Source: Salinisphaera sp. G21_0
Lineage (GTDB): Bacteria > Pseudomonadota > Gammaproteobacteria > Pseudomonadales > Endozoicomonadaceae
Direction: 5' to 3'
DNA length: 64,000 bases
Assembly: GCF_017744115.1 (NCBI RefSeq)
Contig: NZ_JAGHQW010000018.1
Span: forward strand, 38,784-102,783
The position numbers were made by a program, and so were the translations under genes. Below the pieces are notes generated by a model. It was not told the origin of the DNA, ran no database searches, and worked only from the letters and a program-made list of their open reading frames with translations. How positions within the stretch are numbered: the first letter of the stretch is position 1; every line of letters begins with the position of its first letter. Positions 20,649 through 30,740 of this stretch are shown one piece after another.

Positions 20649-23600
20649 ATGGTCGAACAGCGTGAATACATAGGACTGGACTGGGTTATCGGAGAGATTG
20701 AAGGCACCCTCACTGAAGCCCGTCAGGACCTTGAACAGTATGCTGATTCCACAGATGAGGCTGTGTTTCTGGAGAATTGTCGTACCAAAATCCAGCAAAT
20801 TCACAGCACGCTGAAGATATTGAAACAGAAGGGAGCCCGGTTACTTACCGGGGAAATTCTGCTGTTATTAGATAGCCTGAATGAGACTCCGGCGAATAAC
20901 AATCAGCAACAGCTGGTGGTACTGATTCAGGCAATGCTTCAGCTGCCAGGCTATCTTGTCCATACCTCCAGATCTGGCAAGGATACCCCCAGCCTGCTGA
21001 AGCACCTGCTCAATGAAATGCGCCAATTACGCGGGCAGCGGGCTCTGTCTGATATTGATTTTTTTGCACCGGTCATCGTTCACACCATTGCACCAATCCC
21101 TGAAGCACAGCTGAACAAACTGCAGGCCAGCGGCTTTGCGGTTCTGGTACGGAAAATACGGCAGAAATATCAGCTGTGTCTTGCCGGCATTCTCAGGGAC
21201 AGCCAGCGGGAGCAGCAACTGACGGTCATCAGTAAAATATTTGCCAAGCTGCAAAACCTTTGCTGGGACTCGCCAATTTCACCGCTATGGGACGCCTGCA
21301 CCGCATTCTCCGAGGGCCTCAAGGAAGGCTCTATTGCCATAGACAGTCACGCCATCAGAATCCTTCGTGAAATGGACAATGAGTTCAAGTGTCTGGCCAC
21401 TGAGGAAGCCAAACGCCTGAACACCCCGCCCTCGGAAGAGATTCTGAGAGGGATTCTTTATCGGATCGCCAAAGCAAACAGTGATCATGCGCTTATCCTC
21501 TCTCTGAAGCGACGATACTCTCTGGACCAGGCCCTGGAGGCAGAGCCGCAGGATGCCAATCTGCTCAACATTGATGCAGCGACATCGGTGGTGAAAGCCA
21601 TCAAGGAAGAGCTCACTCATATCAAAGATGCCCTGGATCTCTACCTGCTGAACCCCGGGGGCAATCAATCCAGGCTTCGGGATCAACTGGCCACCTGCCA
21701 GCAAATCTCTGACACATTAGGCATGCTTGGCCTCGAATCGTTGCAGAAAATCATGCACAGAGAGCATCAACACCTGCAGATGATCCTTACTGGTAGCCGC
21801 TCGCCCGAAAAAGTGAACGATACCCTGATCAATACGGCTGCCCGGTTGCTTGAAGTGGAATCCGGACTGAACCAGTTCATAGGCCTGAACCGATCGGTAA
21901 CCGGCCAGAGCTCTGTATCAGCACAGATAAACGATATTCACCAGAAAGTGATTTATGAAGCCCGGAAAAACCTGAAAGAGGCCAAAGGGGCTTTGGAGGG
22001 CTACCTTGGCAGTGATTATAATCAGGAGTTCCTGGTCAAGTTGTTACCCCTGTTAAAAAGCATCCAGGGCAGTCTTGCCATGATTCCTCTGGACCGTGTT
22101 GCTGAGTTAATCAGTCGCTGTTCAAGGCATATTCAGCAGCAATGGCTGGACAAAAACCTCAAGCCCGGTCTTGATGAGCTGGATGCAATGGCCGATAGTT
22201 TGTCCAGCATTGAATACTATCTGGAACAGTTGAGTGGCGGGGCTTCTGCCCACGTTGAAAAAACGCTGGATATTACCCGGAAAAGTATTGATCGGCTTGA
22301 GTCATCCGTTACCGTCACAAAAGCAGAACCTGCCGCGCCAGCCATTTCATCCACCCCGAAACCTGAAGCCAAAGCTAACCCGTTCGCTGCCCACCTGCTT
22401 TCCGATGAAGAGAGAGCGGCCCCGGAGGAACAAGCGGCTGACAATGACGTTATTGAGTTTCACTACGAAAAGCCTCTGTCGTCAGCTACCGGAGCGGTTG
22501 CTGCCAGTGAAAAAGAAGCAGACTACGGCCCAACCATAGAGTTCTCAACCGACAGCCTGAGCCCCTCTCAGGCAGTTACCGGGAAACAGGACACGACCTA
22601 CTCCCACTCGATCGATATAGTCCACAGGGATAACCTGATTCCGGCAGCGGCGTCGATTGAAAACCCGCTAACAGTGAGTGATGAGCCGGCACAGACGGTT
22701 GATTTTTCGGCGAATGAAGAAAATCTGCCGGACCTGGAAAGCTACTCTCCTGAAGAAACATTCTCACTTTCTGAGATTGCGCCCCCTTCATCAGATCATA
22801 CCCTAACCATACATAACACCCCGGACAGCGATGACATCGCTGGGGATCTAACACCGTCACACCACTCTTCCCCGGAGGACTCTCTCTCTAAAGAAGACAC
22901 CTTCAGTCTGTCCATGGATGAAGATGACGACGACGACCTCCATGAAGTTTTCGTCGAAGAAGCGACAGAAGTTCAGCAACAGCTCAAAGCGCTATTGCCA
23001 CAATGGCACAGTAATATCCATGATGCAGCCACCACCAATGAGATCAGAAGAGCATTTCATATGTTAAAGGGCAGCGGCCGCATGATCGGTGCTGACGTTA
23101 TCGGTGAGCTGGCATGGTCATTGGAAAACATGCTGAACAACGTGGTCAAAGGCACGATTAAAGCGTCTGAGCCAATAGCTGAGCTACTCCATGAAGTCAT
23201 CGCTATGCTGCCTGAACTGGTGAATGATTTTGCCGGGGACAGTCAACAGCTAACCCCGGAAGTTCTGCTTTGCATGGAGAAAGCAGATGCCCTGGGTAAA
23301 GGAAACCACTTTGTCGTTGATAGTGAGGAGCTGGTAGAGCCTGAGCAGCAAGAACCGGCCATGATGTTTGGCGACATTATCGAGGACAGTGCCGGAGAAG
23401 CTCTGCATAGCGACGTTGATGAGCTGGATAATGAACTGACAGAACCTCCGGAAACCGAGGCAATCAGTTACGTTACAACTGAAGAGCAAACCGTTGAGCT
23501 GGATAGCGGGTTTGATCAACAGTTAATGGCAATTTTTGACACTGAAGCCAGAAGTCATCTCAGTGTCGTCAAAGAGTTCATCGATAGTAGCCATCAAATG

Positions 23601-26600
23601 GGTGGCGATATCCAGATCACGGATTCTGTCCAGCGGGCACTGCACACCCTGAAAGGCAGTGCCTTTATGGCAGACATTACCCCCCTTGCCGAGCTGGTTG
23701 CCGCTATTGAAAAGACCATCAAGGAATTCCGGGCACACCTGGTGCCTGCTGATAGTCAGGTCATCAGCATGCTGGAACAGGGGGTAGACCTGATTGAAGA
23801 CGCACTGCAACAACTGCAAACCAACTCCCACCCTCTGGAGCTGAAAGTTGATAGCTTTCTTAACTGGCTTGATGCGCTTCATAACCAACTACTCAGCAAC
23901 AGTTTGCATGATGAGTCTGCCCGGGAACCTGCACCAGTAAAGCAGCCAACAGGCCAGCAGGCAGCACTGTTCCTGGCCAGCGACCTTGACCTGTTACTGG
24001 ATGCCAGCAGCCATCTGAAATCATGGGTTAATGGTACGCCCCACGAGGAGCTTGACCGGTTCAAGTTTGAACTGAAGGTGCTTGCTGAGAATGCCAATGA
24101 AGCAGGTTTGTCGGCTATCACAGAGCTCTGTGATGTGTTACATGATGTCTGCACTTACCTGGAGACCCATGAGACCCGCCTTCCCCAACTGTTACTGCCG
24201 CCATTTACGGACGGCTTCGAAGCCCTGGTTGAAATGATGAACCAGGTGGCTTCTCAGCAAACGCCGGAACCGCCACACGCGATTTTCAGCGCTCTGCGTG
24301 AAGCACTGGAGTCTTTGCTGTTTGAGCAGGCATTGAGTCAGGCAGATCCCGACCTGACGTTCGAAGAAGACCTCGAAGATCATGACTTTGATGCCCTGCT
24401 TGATTTTGATGCAGAGACAGAGGCAGCAGAAGACATCGACTTATCGTTCACTGAAGATAATCGTTTCAAACCGATAGCCCAGCCGTCCTGGAGTGCTTCA
24501 GTCACGGCAGAAGGCACATCTTTTGCTCCGTACAGCAATGGGTCAGAGCCCGAGCCGGAGCTGCACAAGCTGTTTATCGAGGAGGCTTATGAGCTGCTCG
24601 AAGACTCAGCCCAGTCTCTGGAAACATGGCTGGGCAATACCAGCGATTTACAACCGGTTCATGAACTTCAACGATGCCTGCACACCCTGAAAGGGGGAGC
24701 AATGATGGCAGAACTCCATGAGCTTGGAGAACTGACCCATGGGCTGGAAGATATCTATGAATCCATTGCCAATGGCAGCTGTGAGCCTGAAAGCGCCCCT
24801 CTGGCGCTGATTCAGAAAACTCACGACATCATAGAGACAACACTGAAAACCCCTGGCAACGGGCAGCCATCCCCTGACGTACAGCGCATGCTGGAAGAGC
24901 TCAGGCAATGGAAGCATAGACTGAACGCCAGCCACTCAACCGCTGAAGAGCCTGATACTCTTCCGGACTACCTGGGGCAGGCTGCGCCAGCCAAACCTCT
25001 CACCAGGACCTTTGATGAAGATACATGGGTCAATAACCTGTCAGAACTGCCCGCACCTGATCTACCGCAGCCGATGCCCGGTCAGGTACTGGAACCCGTT
25101 TCTACCATCCGGGTAGCGCCCCAGACCTCTGCCGATGGGGAAGAGACAACGCTTCAGTCATCACTCAGTGAAATGGTCCGCATTCCCCCGGAACTTCTGG
25201 AAACCCTGATCAATCTTGCCGGGGAAACCAGCATCAGCCGCTCCCGCATTGAGCAGCAGACGACAGATGCCTCCAGAACCCTTGAAGAGATGAATCGAAC
25301 CATTCTGCGGGTTCGGGAACAGTTGCGGCGACTCGATATCGAAACGCAGAGCCAGATCATCTCCCGGCACCAGGGCGATCTTGGTGATAACCCTGATTTT
25401 GACCCTCTGGAAATGGACCAGTACTCAGAACTGTCACAGCTCTCCCACTCACTGGTGGAGTCCGCCTCTGACCTTATGGATTTGCGCGAGGCCCTGCAGG
25501 AAAAAAACCGGGATACAGAAACGCTGCTCCAGCAACAGTCCAGAACTCAGATTGAGCTCCAGGAGCAGCTGATGAAAGCCCGGATGGTGTCGTTCAGCCG
25601 ACTGGTTCCCAGACTGCGCAAGATTGTCCGTCAGGTGTCTGATGACCTGAACAAGCCCGTCGAGCTTGTGGTCAGTAATGCCGAAGGTGAGATGGACCGA
25701 ACCATGCTTGAGCGCATGCTTGCTCCTCTGGGACATATGCTCCGAAATGCCATTGGTCACGGCATCGAAGATTCATTGGCAGAAAGACAGAATTCAGGCA
25801 AACCTGAAGCGGGCCAGATTGCCTTATCGATCCGACGCGATGGTGCCGATGTGGTGGTTGAGTTGTCCGACGATGGTCGCGGTATCGATATTGAAGCCGT
25901 GAAAGCCAAAGCGATTGAACAGCAACTGATCAGTCCTGACGAACCGGTAACGGATCAGGAAGCCATCGAACTGATCATGAAGTCCGGATTCAGTACCGCA
26001 AGCGAGGTGACCCACCTTTCTGGCCGCGGTGTCGGGATGGATGTTGTGAATAACTCGGTTCGCCAAATGGGCGGCAGCATACAGGTTAAGTCTGAGGCCG
26101 GGCTGGGTACACAATTCTCTCTCAGGTTGCCATTTACCCTGTCCATTAACCGGGCGTTGATGGTGGAAGTAGGCAGCAGCCTGTACGCACTGCCGATGCA
26201 TGCCATTGATGGCATCTCCATGGTGTCAGCAAAAATGCTGGCCGATTGCTACCAAAACAGAGCGCCACTCATCTATGGCAATGGTACCGAGCACCAGCTG
26301 ATCTACATGGGCGCTCTTCTCGGTGCTGGCAGCCCCAAAATAAGTGATGGCCAGTGTCCGGTCGTCATGGTGCAAAGAGGCAGTGAGAATATAGCGGTTC
26401 AGGTTGATGCTATCGTGGGTAGCCGGGAAATCATTACCAAGAGTCTGGGCATTCAGTTCTCCGGTCTTGCCGGGGTAAACGGTGCAACCATTCTTGGTGA
26501 TGGTCGAGTTGTGGTCATCCTTGATCCGGCGGCACTTTACCGCAAACATCAGCTGGTCATTCAGGAAGCCAAACCTGACACCGTGGAAAGGCATGAACCG

Positions 26601-26990
26601 GACAGTAGTGATCAGGCTATCAGAGTGCTGGTGGTGGATGACTCGGTGACCGTAAGAAAAGTCACCAGTCGTCTGCTAAGCCGTCAGGGATACGAGGTGA
26701 TCTCGGCACGGGATGGTGTGGAAGCCATGACCCGTCTCGCTGAGCAGAAGCCAGACATTATGTTGCTGGATATCGAAATGCCCCGTATGGATGGTTTTGA
26801 GGTGGCCAGCGCGGTCAGGAATGATCCTGAACTTCAGGACCTGCCGATTATCATGATCACCTCCAGAACCGGTGAGAAACATCGCCACCGGGCCTTAAGC
26901 CTGGGTGTCAATGAGTATATAGGCAAACCTTTCCAGGAAGGGCCATTACTCGAAGCGATTGAAAAACTGATTGAAGTTGAGACAGCGTGA
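20649..26990 (+). CDS. chpA: ChpA/PilL hybrid chemotaxis histidine kinase
   Basis: A 2113-residue CheA-type kinase that phosphorylates PilG and PilH. The first 770 residues are helical with a low-complexity acidic linker (about 560-770). Three phosphotransfer (Hpt) domains with intact histidines are visible: H804 (AFHMLKGSG), H999 (ALHTLKGSA) and H1345 (CLHTLKGGA). The dimerisation/ATPase core has an N-box near residue 1697 (LRNAIGHGIED), then DDGRGID and GRGVGMDVV. A CheW domain and a C-terminal receiver with D2041 (MLLDIEMPRMDG) follow. Pseudomonas ChpA is about 2470 residues with more Hpt-like domains, so this one appears shorter at the N-terminal side, or its extra domains have diverged beyond recognition. 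Confidence 0.95.
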   Translation: MVEQREYIGLDWVIGEIEGTLTEARQDLEQYADSTDEAVFLENCRTKIQQIHSTLKILKQKGARLLTGEILLLLDSLNETPANNNQQQLVVLIQAMLQLPGYLVHTSRSGKDTPSLLKHLLNEMRQLRGQRALSDIDFFAPVIVHTIAPIPEAQLNKLQASGFAVLVRKIRQKYQLCLAGILRDSQREQQLTVISKIFAKLQNLCWDSPISPLWDACTAFSEGLKEGSIAIDSHAIRILREMDNEFKCLATEEAKRLNTPPSEEILRGILYRIAKANSDHALILSLKRRYSLDQALEAEPQDANLLNIDAATSVVKAIKEELTHIKDALDLYLLNPGGNQSRLRDQLATCQQISDTLGMLGLESLQKIMHREHQHLQMILTGSRSPEKVNDTLINTAARLLEVESGLNQFIGLNRSVTGQSSVSAQINDIHQKVIYEARKNLKEAKGALEGYLGSDYNQEFLVKLLPLLKSIQGSLAMIPLDRVAELISRCSRHIQQQWLDKNLKPGLDELDAMADSLSSIEYYLEQLSGGASAHVEKTLDITRKSIDRLESSVTVTKAEPAAPAISSTPKPEAKANPFAAHLLSDEERAAPEEQAADNDVIEFHYEKPLSSATGAVAASEKEADYGPTIEFSTDSLSPSQAVTGKQDTTYSHSIDIVHRDNLIPAAASIENPLTVSDEPAQTVDFSANEENLPDLESYSPEETFSLSEIAPPSSDHTLTIHNTPDSDDIAGDLTPSHHSSPEDSLSKEDTFSLSMDEDDDDDLHEVFVEEATEVQQQLKALLPQWHSNIHDAATTNEIRRAFHMLKGSGRMIGADVIGELAWSLENMLNNVVKGTIKASEPIAELLHEVIAMLPELVNDFAGDSQQLTPEVLLCMEKADALGKGNHFVVDSEELVEPEQQEPAMMFGDIIEDSAGEALHSDVDELDNELTEPPETEAISYVTTEEQTVELDSGFDQQLMAIFDTEARSHLSVVKEFIDSSHQMGGDIQITDSVQRALHTLKGSAFMADITPLAELVAAIEKTIKEFRAHLVPADSQVISMLEQGVDLIEDALQQLQTNSHPLELKVDSFLNWLDALHNQLLSNSLHDESAREPAPVKQPTGQQAALFLASDLDLLLDASSHLKSWVNGTPHEELDRFKFELKVLAENANEAGLSAITELCDVLHDVCTYLETHETRLPQLLLPPFTDGFEALVEMMNQVASQQTPEPPHAIFSALREALESLLFEQALSQADPDLTFEEDLEDHDFDALLDFDAETEAAEDIDLSFTEDNRFKPIAQPSWSASVTAEGTSFAPYSNGSEPEPELHKLFIEEAYELLEDSAQSLETWLGNTSDLQPVHELQRCLHTLKGGAMMAELHELGELTHGLEDIYESIANGSCEPESAPLALIQKTHDIIETTLKTPGNGQPSPDVQRMLEELRQWKHRLNASHSTAEEPDTLPDYLGQAAPAKPLTRTFDEDTWVNNLSELPAPDLPQPMPGQVLEPVSTIRVAPQTSADGEETTLQSSLSEMVRIPPELLETLINLAGETSISRSRIEQQTTDASRTLEEMNRTILRVREQLRRLDIETQSQIISRHQGDLGDNPDFDPLEMDQYSELSQLSHSLVESASDLMDLREALQEKNRDTETLLQQQSRTQIELQEQLMKARMVSFSRLVPRLRKIVRQVSDDLNKPVELVVSNAEGEMDRTMLERMLAPLGHMLRNAIGHGIEDSLAERQNSGKPEAGQIALSIRRDGADVVVELSDDGRGIDIEAVKAKAIEQQLISPDEPVTDQEAIELIMKSGFSTASEVTHLSGRGVGMDVVNNSVRQMGGSIQVKSEAGLGTQFSLRLPFTLSINRALMVEVGSSLYALPMHAIDGISMVSAKMLADCYQNRAPLIYGNGTEHQLIYMGALLGAGSPKISDGQCPVVMVQRGSENIAVQVDAIVGSREIITKSLGIQFSGLAGVNGATILGDGRVVVILDPAALYRKHQLVIQEAKPDTVERHEPDSSDQAIRVLVVDDSVTVRKVTSRLLSRQGYEVISARDGVEAMTRLAEQKPDIMLLDIEMPRMDGFEVASAVRNDPELQDLPIIMITSRTGEKHRHRALSLGVNEYIGKPFQEGPLLEAIEKLIEVETA

Positions 26991-26994
26991 TAAC

Positions 26995-27014
26995 AGGGCT
27001 TCTCAGGAAGCCCT
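26995..27014 (+). terminator. Perfect 8-bp hairpin between chpA and chpC
   Basis: AGGGCTTC pairs with GAAGCCCT around a TCAG loop, five bases after the chpA stop. No T-run follows, so it may attenuate or stabilise the message rather than terminate it. Confidence 0.5.
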
Positions 27015-27066
27015 GCCCTTCACAAAAGCAGCCTCAACCGCACAGTAGCAGAAAGAAGAGGAAACC

Positions 27067-27543
27067 ATGTCCGGAAGCCATAAGCCCATTTCGTCCGTGC
27101 TGATACCCATGCAGCAGCGCCCCCTGCTGATACCTTCAGTATGCATCGCCGGTATTCAGGACTACAGTCGTCCGGAAGCCAATTACCCGGAAACCGAATG
27201 GCTGCTGGGTGATCTTGACTGGCGGGGTACAAAGATCCCGGTGGTTTCCTTTGAACGACTGAACCATGGACGATTTGCCGAGTTCTCTGCCACCAATCGT
27301 ATTGCCATAATGCATCGCACCAGTAAAAACGATAGCCTGCCATTCTATGCCATGGTGGTTCAGGGAATTCCACAACCATTAACACTGGTACGGGAAGAAG
27401 TGCGTAATTCAGCAGAAGAAAAAGGCCCAATGGAAAAATATCGGATTATTATGAGAGACGTTCCTGCTTCAATTCCGGATCTTTCTCTTGTGGAACAGAA
27501 ATTGGCCTCCTCCAGCCATTTAGCTGGGGGAGGTTGTCAATGA
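27067..27543 (+). CDS. chpC: CheW-like protein ChpC
   Basis: A 158-residue CheW-type coupling protein. It shows the family's strand pattern: VLIPMQQRPLLIPSV at the start, WLLGDLDWRGTKIPVVSFE near residue 50, and IAIMHRT in the middle. In Pseudomonas ChpC is an accessory coupler for inputs other than PilJ. GAGGAAACC precedes the ATG. It closes the cluster; chpB (the CheB-type methylesterase) that usually lies before it is missing. Confidence 0.8.
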   Translation: MSGSHKPISSVLIPMQQRPLLIPSVCIAGIQDYSRPEANYPETEWLLGDLDWRGTKIPVVSFERLNHGRFAEFSATNRIAIMHRTSKNDSLPFYAMVVQGIPQPLTLVREEVRNSAEEKGPMEKYRIIMRDVPASIPDLSLVEQKLASSSHLAGGGCQ

Positions 27544-27672
27544 AGCGAATAAAGCCAAACCGTTACGTATTTGCCAATTACTTATCCACAATTAGTGTAG
27601 TGGTGAAAACTGTTCGCAATTTAATAGTAAGACCATTCGTTTAATAATCAGTTCCTTGGTCCTGTCACTTAT

Positions 27673-28977
27673 CTACAGAACTGCATCACGGACGTTGAGA
27701 AAAAGGCGGGTAGGATTAAAAGCACTTTTAAACCGATTTACAATACGAGATGTTAGTGATGCTTTTTCTATAAAATTCAAATTGCTATCTCTTATAGTGG
27801 TTTTGTATATCTGAAATACTTCAGTTCTCGGATTGGCTCGCTGTATGATTTTTGTACCAGGCCATTTTGGTGCCAACAACCTGTGCTTTACACTAACGTC
27901 AAGTTTTGCTTCCAGAACCTGTTGGCAAAAAGCTTTCACACTGTGAGCTTTGCCTTTAAAAAAAGCACTGTAGAGACCCGACCTCCATGGGCATTCATCC
28001 TGTTTAGCTGTTATCAGATTCTCTTTGATCAGAACGCTGAGATTACTTGCTAAAACCAGTTGACAAAAAATGTTAACACACTCACTGTGATTATTTTCCA
28101 TGGCTTTGTGCAAAGCAGGCGCTCGATATTCTGGCCCGCCTAACTCTTCAATAGAAGATAAATCGATAGCCATTAGCTGTTTTTCTTTCCAGCAATCAGA
28201 GTTATTTGTTGATAGTATCCATTCGCAATAGGCGCATGTAAGGTCAGCGTGGCCATCTCTCATAGCCAGAAAAAGACCTGGCGTGTTGTTTGAAGGGACT
28301 TGGGGTGCCAACAGTTTCTGCTTCATTTCAACGTTCAGGTTACTGCATTGTACCTGATCGAAAAAGGCACTGATGCAGTCGGTATGACCTTTTTCGAGCG
28401 CTGTGTAGAGGCCGGGAATACCAGCAGGGTTTATGGCTTCCAGCTGTGTTTGCTTTGCCCACTCATCCAGGGGGCTGTCCAGTATTTGCCGACAACACTG
28501 GATGACAAGTTGAGCATTGCCCGTCTGGAAAGCATCAAACAGACGGGAAGAAACCTCACAATCACTATTGTTGAGCACGGGCAAAGACTGATTCTTGCCA
28601 ACTGACTGATTGGTTAATGCCACTGCATTTGCATACGGGCCATTTACCGAAGTAATACTACCATTAGCTGAAGGACTCACTTCAGCTATCGCGATCTGAG
28701 GTGCAGTACCTTCAAGCACAATTGCCACTTTGTTGATAATGGATTTGCTGGCATTTTGCCATTCCAACGGGGTAAGGCCCAGTTCACCCAGCCGACGTTT
28801 GACTGATTCAGTTTGGCTATCAAAATCTCTGATAATTCTGTCGATTTGGGTACGCTTTACTTCATACATACCTTGGAAAACAGGGTTGGCAGATGTATCA
28901 TCCGGACATAGGTTACCAAGATCATTACGGACGGAATTACCTGCACAGGAATTATTGTCCATATTAACTGCAAACAT
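27673..28977 (-). CDS. Ankyrin-like repeat protein resembling ShET2/OspD-type effectors; candidate effector
   Basis: A 434-residue protein. Residues about 140-400 contain at least five repeats of 45-50 residues built around PGLYTALEKGHTDCI, PGLFLAMRDGHADL, PALHKAMENNHSECV and SGLYSAFFKGKAHSV. Each is followed by a helix and a KxxLLAP-type turn. This resembles the ankyrin repeats at the end of ShET2/EspL-type type III effectors; I do not see their N-terminal catalytic region. No signal peptide. ATG at 28977 with AAAGGA nine bases upstream. It lies directly downstream of the glycosyltransferase-like gene on the same strand (145 bp gap), so the two may be co-transcribed. The effector role is inference. 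Confidence 0.6.
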   Translation of the reverse strand: MFAVNMDNNSCAGNSVRNDLGNLCPDDTSANPVFQGMYEVKRTQIDRIIRDFDSQTESVKRRLGELGLTPLEWQNASKSIINKVAIVLEGTAPQIAIAEVSPSANGSITSVNGPYANAVALTNQSVGKNQSLPVLNNSDCEVSSRLFDAFQTGNAQLVIQCCRQILDSPLDEWAKQTQLEAINPAGIPGLYTALEKGHTDCISAFFDQVQCSNLNVEMKQKLLAPQVPSNNTPGLFLAMRDGHADLTCAYCEWILSTNNSDCWKEKQLMAIDLSSIEELGGPEYRAPALHKAMENNHSECVNIFCQLVLASNLSVLIKENLITAKQDECPWRSGLYSAFFKGKAHSVKAFCQQVLEAKLDVSVKHRLLAPKWPGTKIIQRANPRTEVFQIYKTTIRDSNLNFIEKASLTSRIVNRFKSAFNPTRLFLNVRDAVL

Positions 28978-29122
28978 ACGAATTGTTCCTTTAGCTGGTT
29001 ATGGTGATTTAGGTGATTTCCTGCAATCCTGTGCAAGAACTTCTTATAGTCGCAATATTTATCCTTCGCAAGCGATTCGATAATCCCAAAAAATTTTTGT
29101 ACGCGATGAGGTTTTTGGGAAA

Positions 29123-30250
29123 TCACGAAATTGAACAAAAATAATCAACGGACCGCTGCATAAGGCTCTTTGGTCTGAACATCGAACGCTGGAGGCTTAA
29201 AGCGCTACCATCAATCCAGGAAGCATCTTGACCCACTGTTTCTTTGAGGGGAAAAGAAAAGGCACCGTTTTCATCTTCTAATTTTTCCGCAAATCTTCCA
29301 TAGTGCCTGGTCACCATCTTATCAGCAGGCACAAGGGAAAACTCAGTAACATTCAATTCATTTGACCTGATATCATCAGGCTCGGGACGAACATACTCTG
29401 CACAGCTGGAATATTGACTCATTAATGCAAAGGTTTTGGTCAGCACCTCGTGCATTAAACAACCAAAAAAGTCTGATCGGGCATGGGAAGTGGCAAAAAT
29501 ATCATTTGAGGTGTACGTCAGTAATTGGATCAGGAGTCTCCACTTGAATAAAACCCCTTTAAAATACAGATCATCCATTCTGTGCAGGGAGTTGTAATAA
29601 ATATCGGTATCTAAATAAATCATCCCGTCACACGGATTGGTTCTTTTATTGGTCTCACTCGAAGCTTGATTAATACCATCGAGCAGCTCAGTGCCATAAA
29701 ACATCAGAAGCACCCTTAAGACATCGCTATAGGCACAGGCTGTTCTTGTTATCTCAACCTTGGACATTGTTTCAAATCCATTAAACATCCAGCGCTCAAT
29801 GTCGGCAAAGCCTATGTTATTTAATAGTGGATTGATAACAGTATCCATAACCCGGACATTTTCCGGACAAACTTCTTCAAAACGAACCATATCCTCCCTG
29901 GCCTGCTCACTTAACAAAGTTGATGTAATCCACAGAACAGTCATCCGCTGTGGATAAGCATTGGCCCAGTCAAAAATATTTTTAGCGTATTTATCAGGAA
30001 TAAGACTCCCGACCCAGATAAAATTTAACGGCAGTTCTGCAGTACTGGCATAACCTGGCTTCTCATCCAGAGATACTTCTGCGGAAGATCTCAATTTACC
30101 CTCAAACTCACAGTGAGGCGCTATCCTGAAGTCTTCAAGTCGTTTTTTTTTATAGAAACCGTCCGATGAAGTGCATTCTCCACCACCAACATGAACAGGT
30201 TTTGAGCCCTGTATGCAGAGCATGCTGAGAGAACTGGCAACTTCGTCCAT
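29123..30250 (-). CDS. Glycosyltransferase with DXD motif, large-clostridial-toxin-like (GT44-like); candidate effector
   Basis: A 375-residue protein. Residues 75-81 read LNFIWVG, the opening strand of the TcdA/TcdB-type glycosyltransferase fold. Residues 173-179 read AYSDVLR, matching the ASDILR helix whose Asp and Arg hold the sugar nucleotide. Residues 212-216 read YLDTD, the metal-binding DXD. The order and spacing agree with GT44 enzymes, which in toxins transfer glucose or GlcNAc to host GTPases. About 70 polar residues precede the domain and no signal peptide is visible, which suits a secreted effector. It could instead be a bacterial sugar transferase of the wider DXD superfamily. 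Followed by the ankyrin-like gene. Confidence 0.72.
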   Translation of the reverse strand: MDEVASSLSMLCIQGSKPVHVGGGECTSSDGFYKKKRLEDFRIAPHCEFEGKLRSSAEVSLDEKPGYASTAELPLNFIWVGSLIPDKYAKNIFDWANAYPQRMTVLWITSTLLSEQAREDMVRFEEVCPENVRVMDTVINPLLNNIGFADIERWMFNGFETMSKVEITRTACAYSDVLRVLLMFYGTELLDGINQASSETNKRTNPCDGMIYLDTDIYYNSLHRMDDLYFKGVLFKWRLLIQLLTYTSNDIFATSHARSDFFGCLMHEVLTKTFALMSQYSSCAEYVRPEPDDIRSNELNVTEFSLVPADKMVTRHYGRFAEKLEDENGAFSFPLKETVGQDASWIDGSALSLQRSMFRPKSLMQRSVDYFCSIS

Positions 30251-30740
30251 CGTAGGCAGGCTGCTCTATAGGCCAGATTGATAAGTGTTCAAGTTATTGT
30301 AAGTTAATTTGCCAATATCCACGTCGGAACCTTAAATCTACCGGAACAAGAACTGATAAACTTTTTGGATTCTTTTTGTTCTGAATGGTTCAATTTAACA
30401 AGAGCGATTACGCACTTTTCCAGTTTAACTGCGGTATGCAGTAGTAAGACAATTCCTTTAGCAATTGGTACCTTAGTTTTTGATTGAACGTACAGTTAAT
30501 ATTCCTTCTGTTTAACAATCTGATGCTTTGTAGGGTCGCGAGTGTTTGAACCGTTATGGTTGATGGCGGGATTCCCGTAGGCAGTGCTTCATCATACCGC
30601 AGACATGAACTGGAGCAGGAATTTTTAGCAAATAAAACCACTATTCACTAAAAATTTCCGACTTTTTATCCTCAATTTTCTGCCATCCTCGCTACGGGGT
30701 CGCCTATTCTCGGTCAGCCTCCTACTACCTACTATAAGAG
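30251..30740. other. Intergenic region ending in a half repeat element
   Basis: About 490 bp with no supported gene. The left 380 bp show nothing recognisable apart from the upstream region of the glycosyltransferase-like gene. The right end is one arm of the palindromic element (separate entry), which abuts the broken hutX. Confidence 0.5.
30637..30723. repeat. Half copy of the GGAGGCTG palindromic element
   Basis: One arm only: it begins with AACCACTATTCACTAAAAAT, runs through a CTCAATTTTCTGCCATCCTC segment and ends with CTATTCTCGGTCAGCCTCC. The start is shared in reverse with the half element at 57968-58064, so both half copies have the same truncation point, which points to a distinct short form of the element. 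Confidence 0.8.

Noticed and set aside
30408..30641. Minus-strand open frame of 77 codons
   Set aside because: No ribosome-binding site, no family feature, and it runs into the half repeat element.
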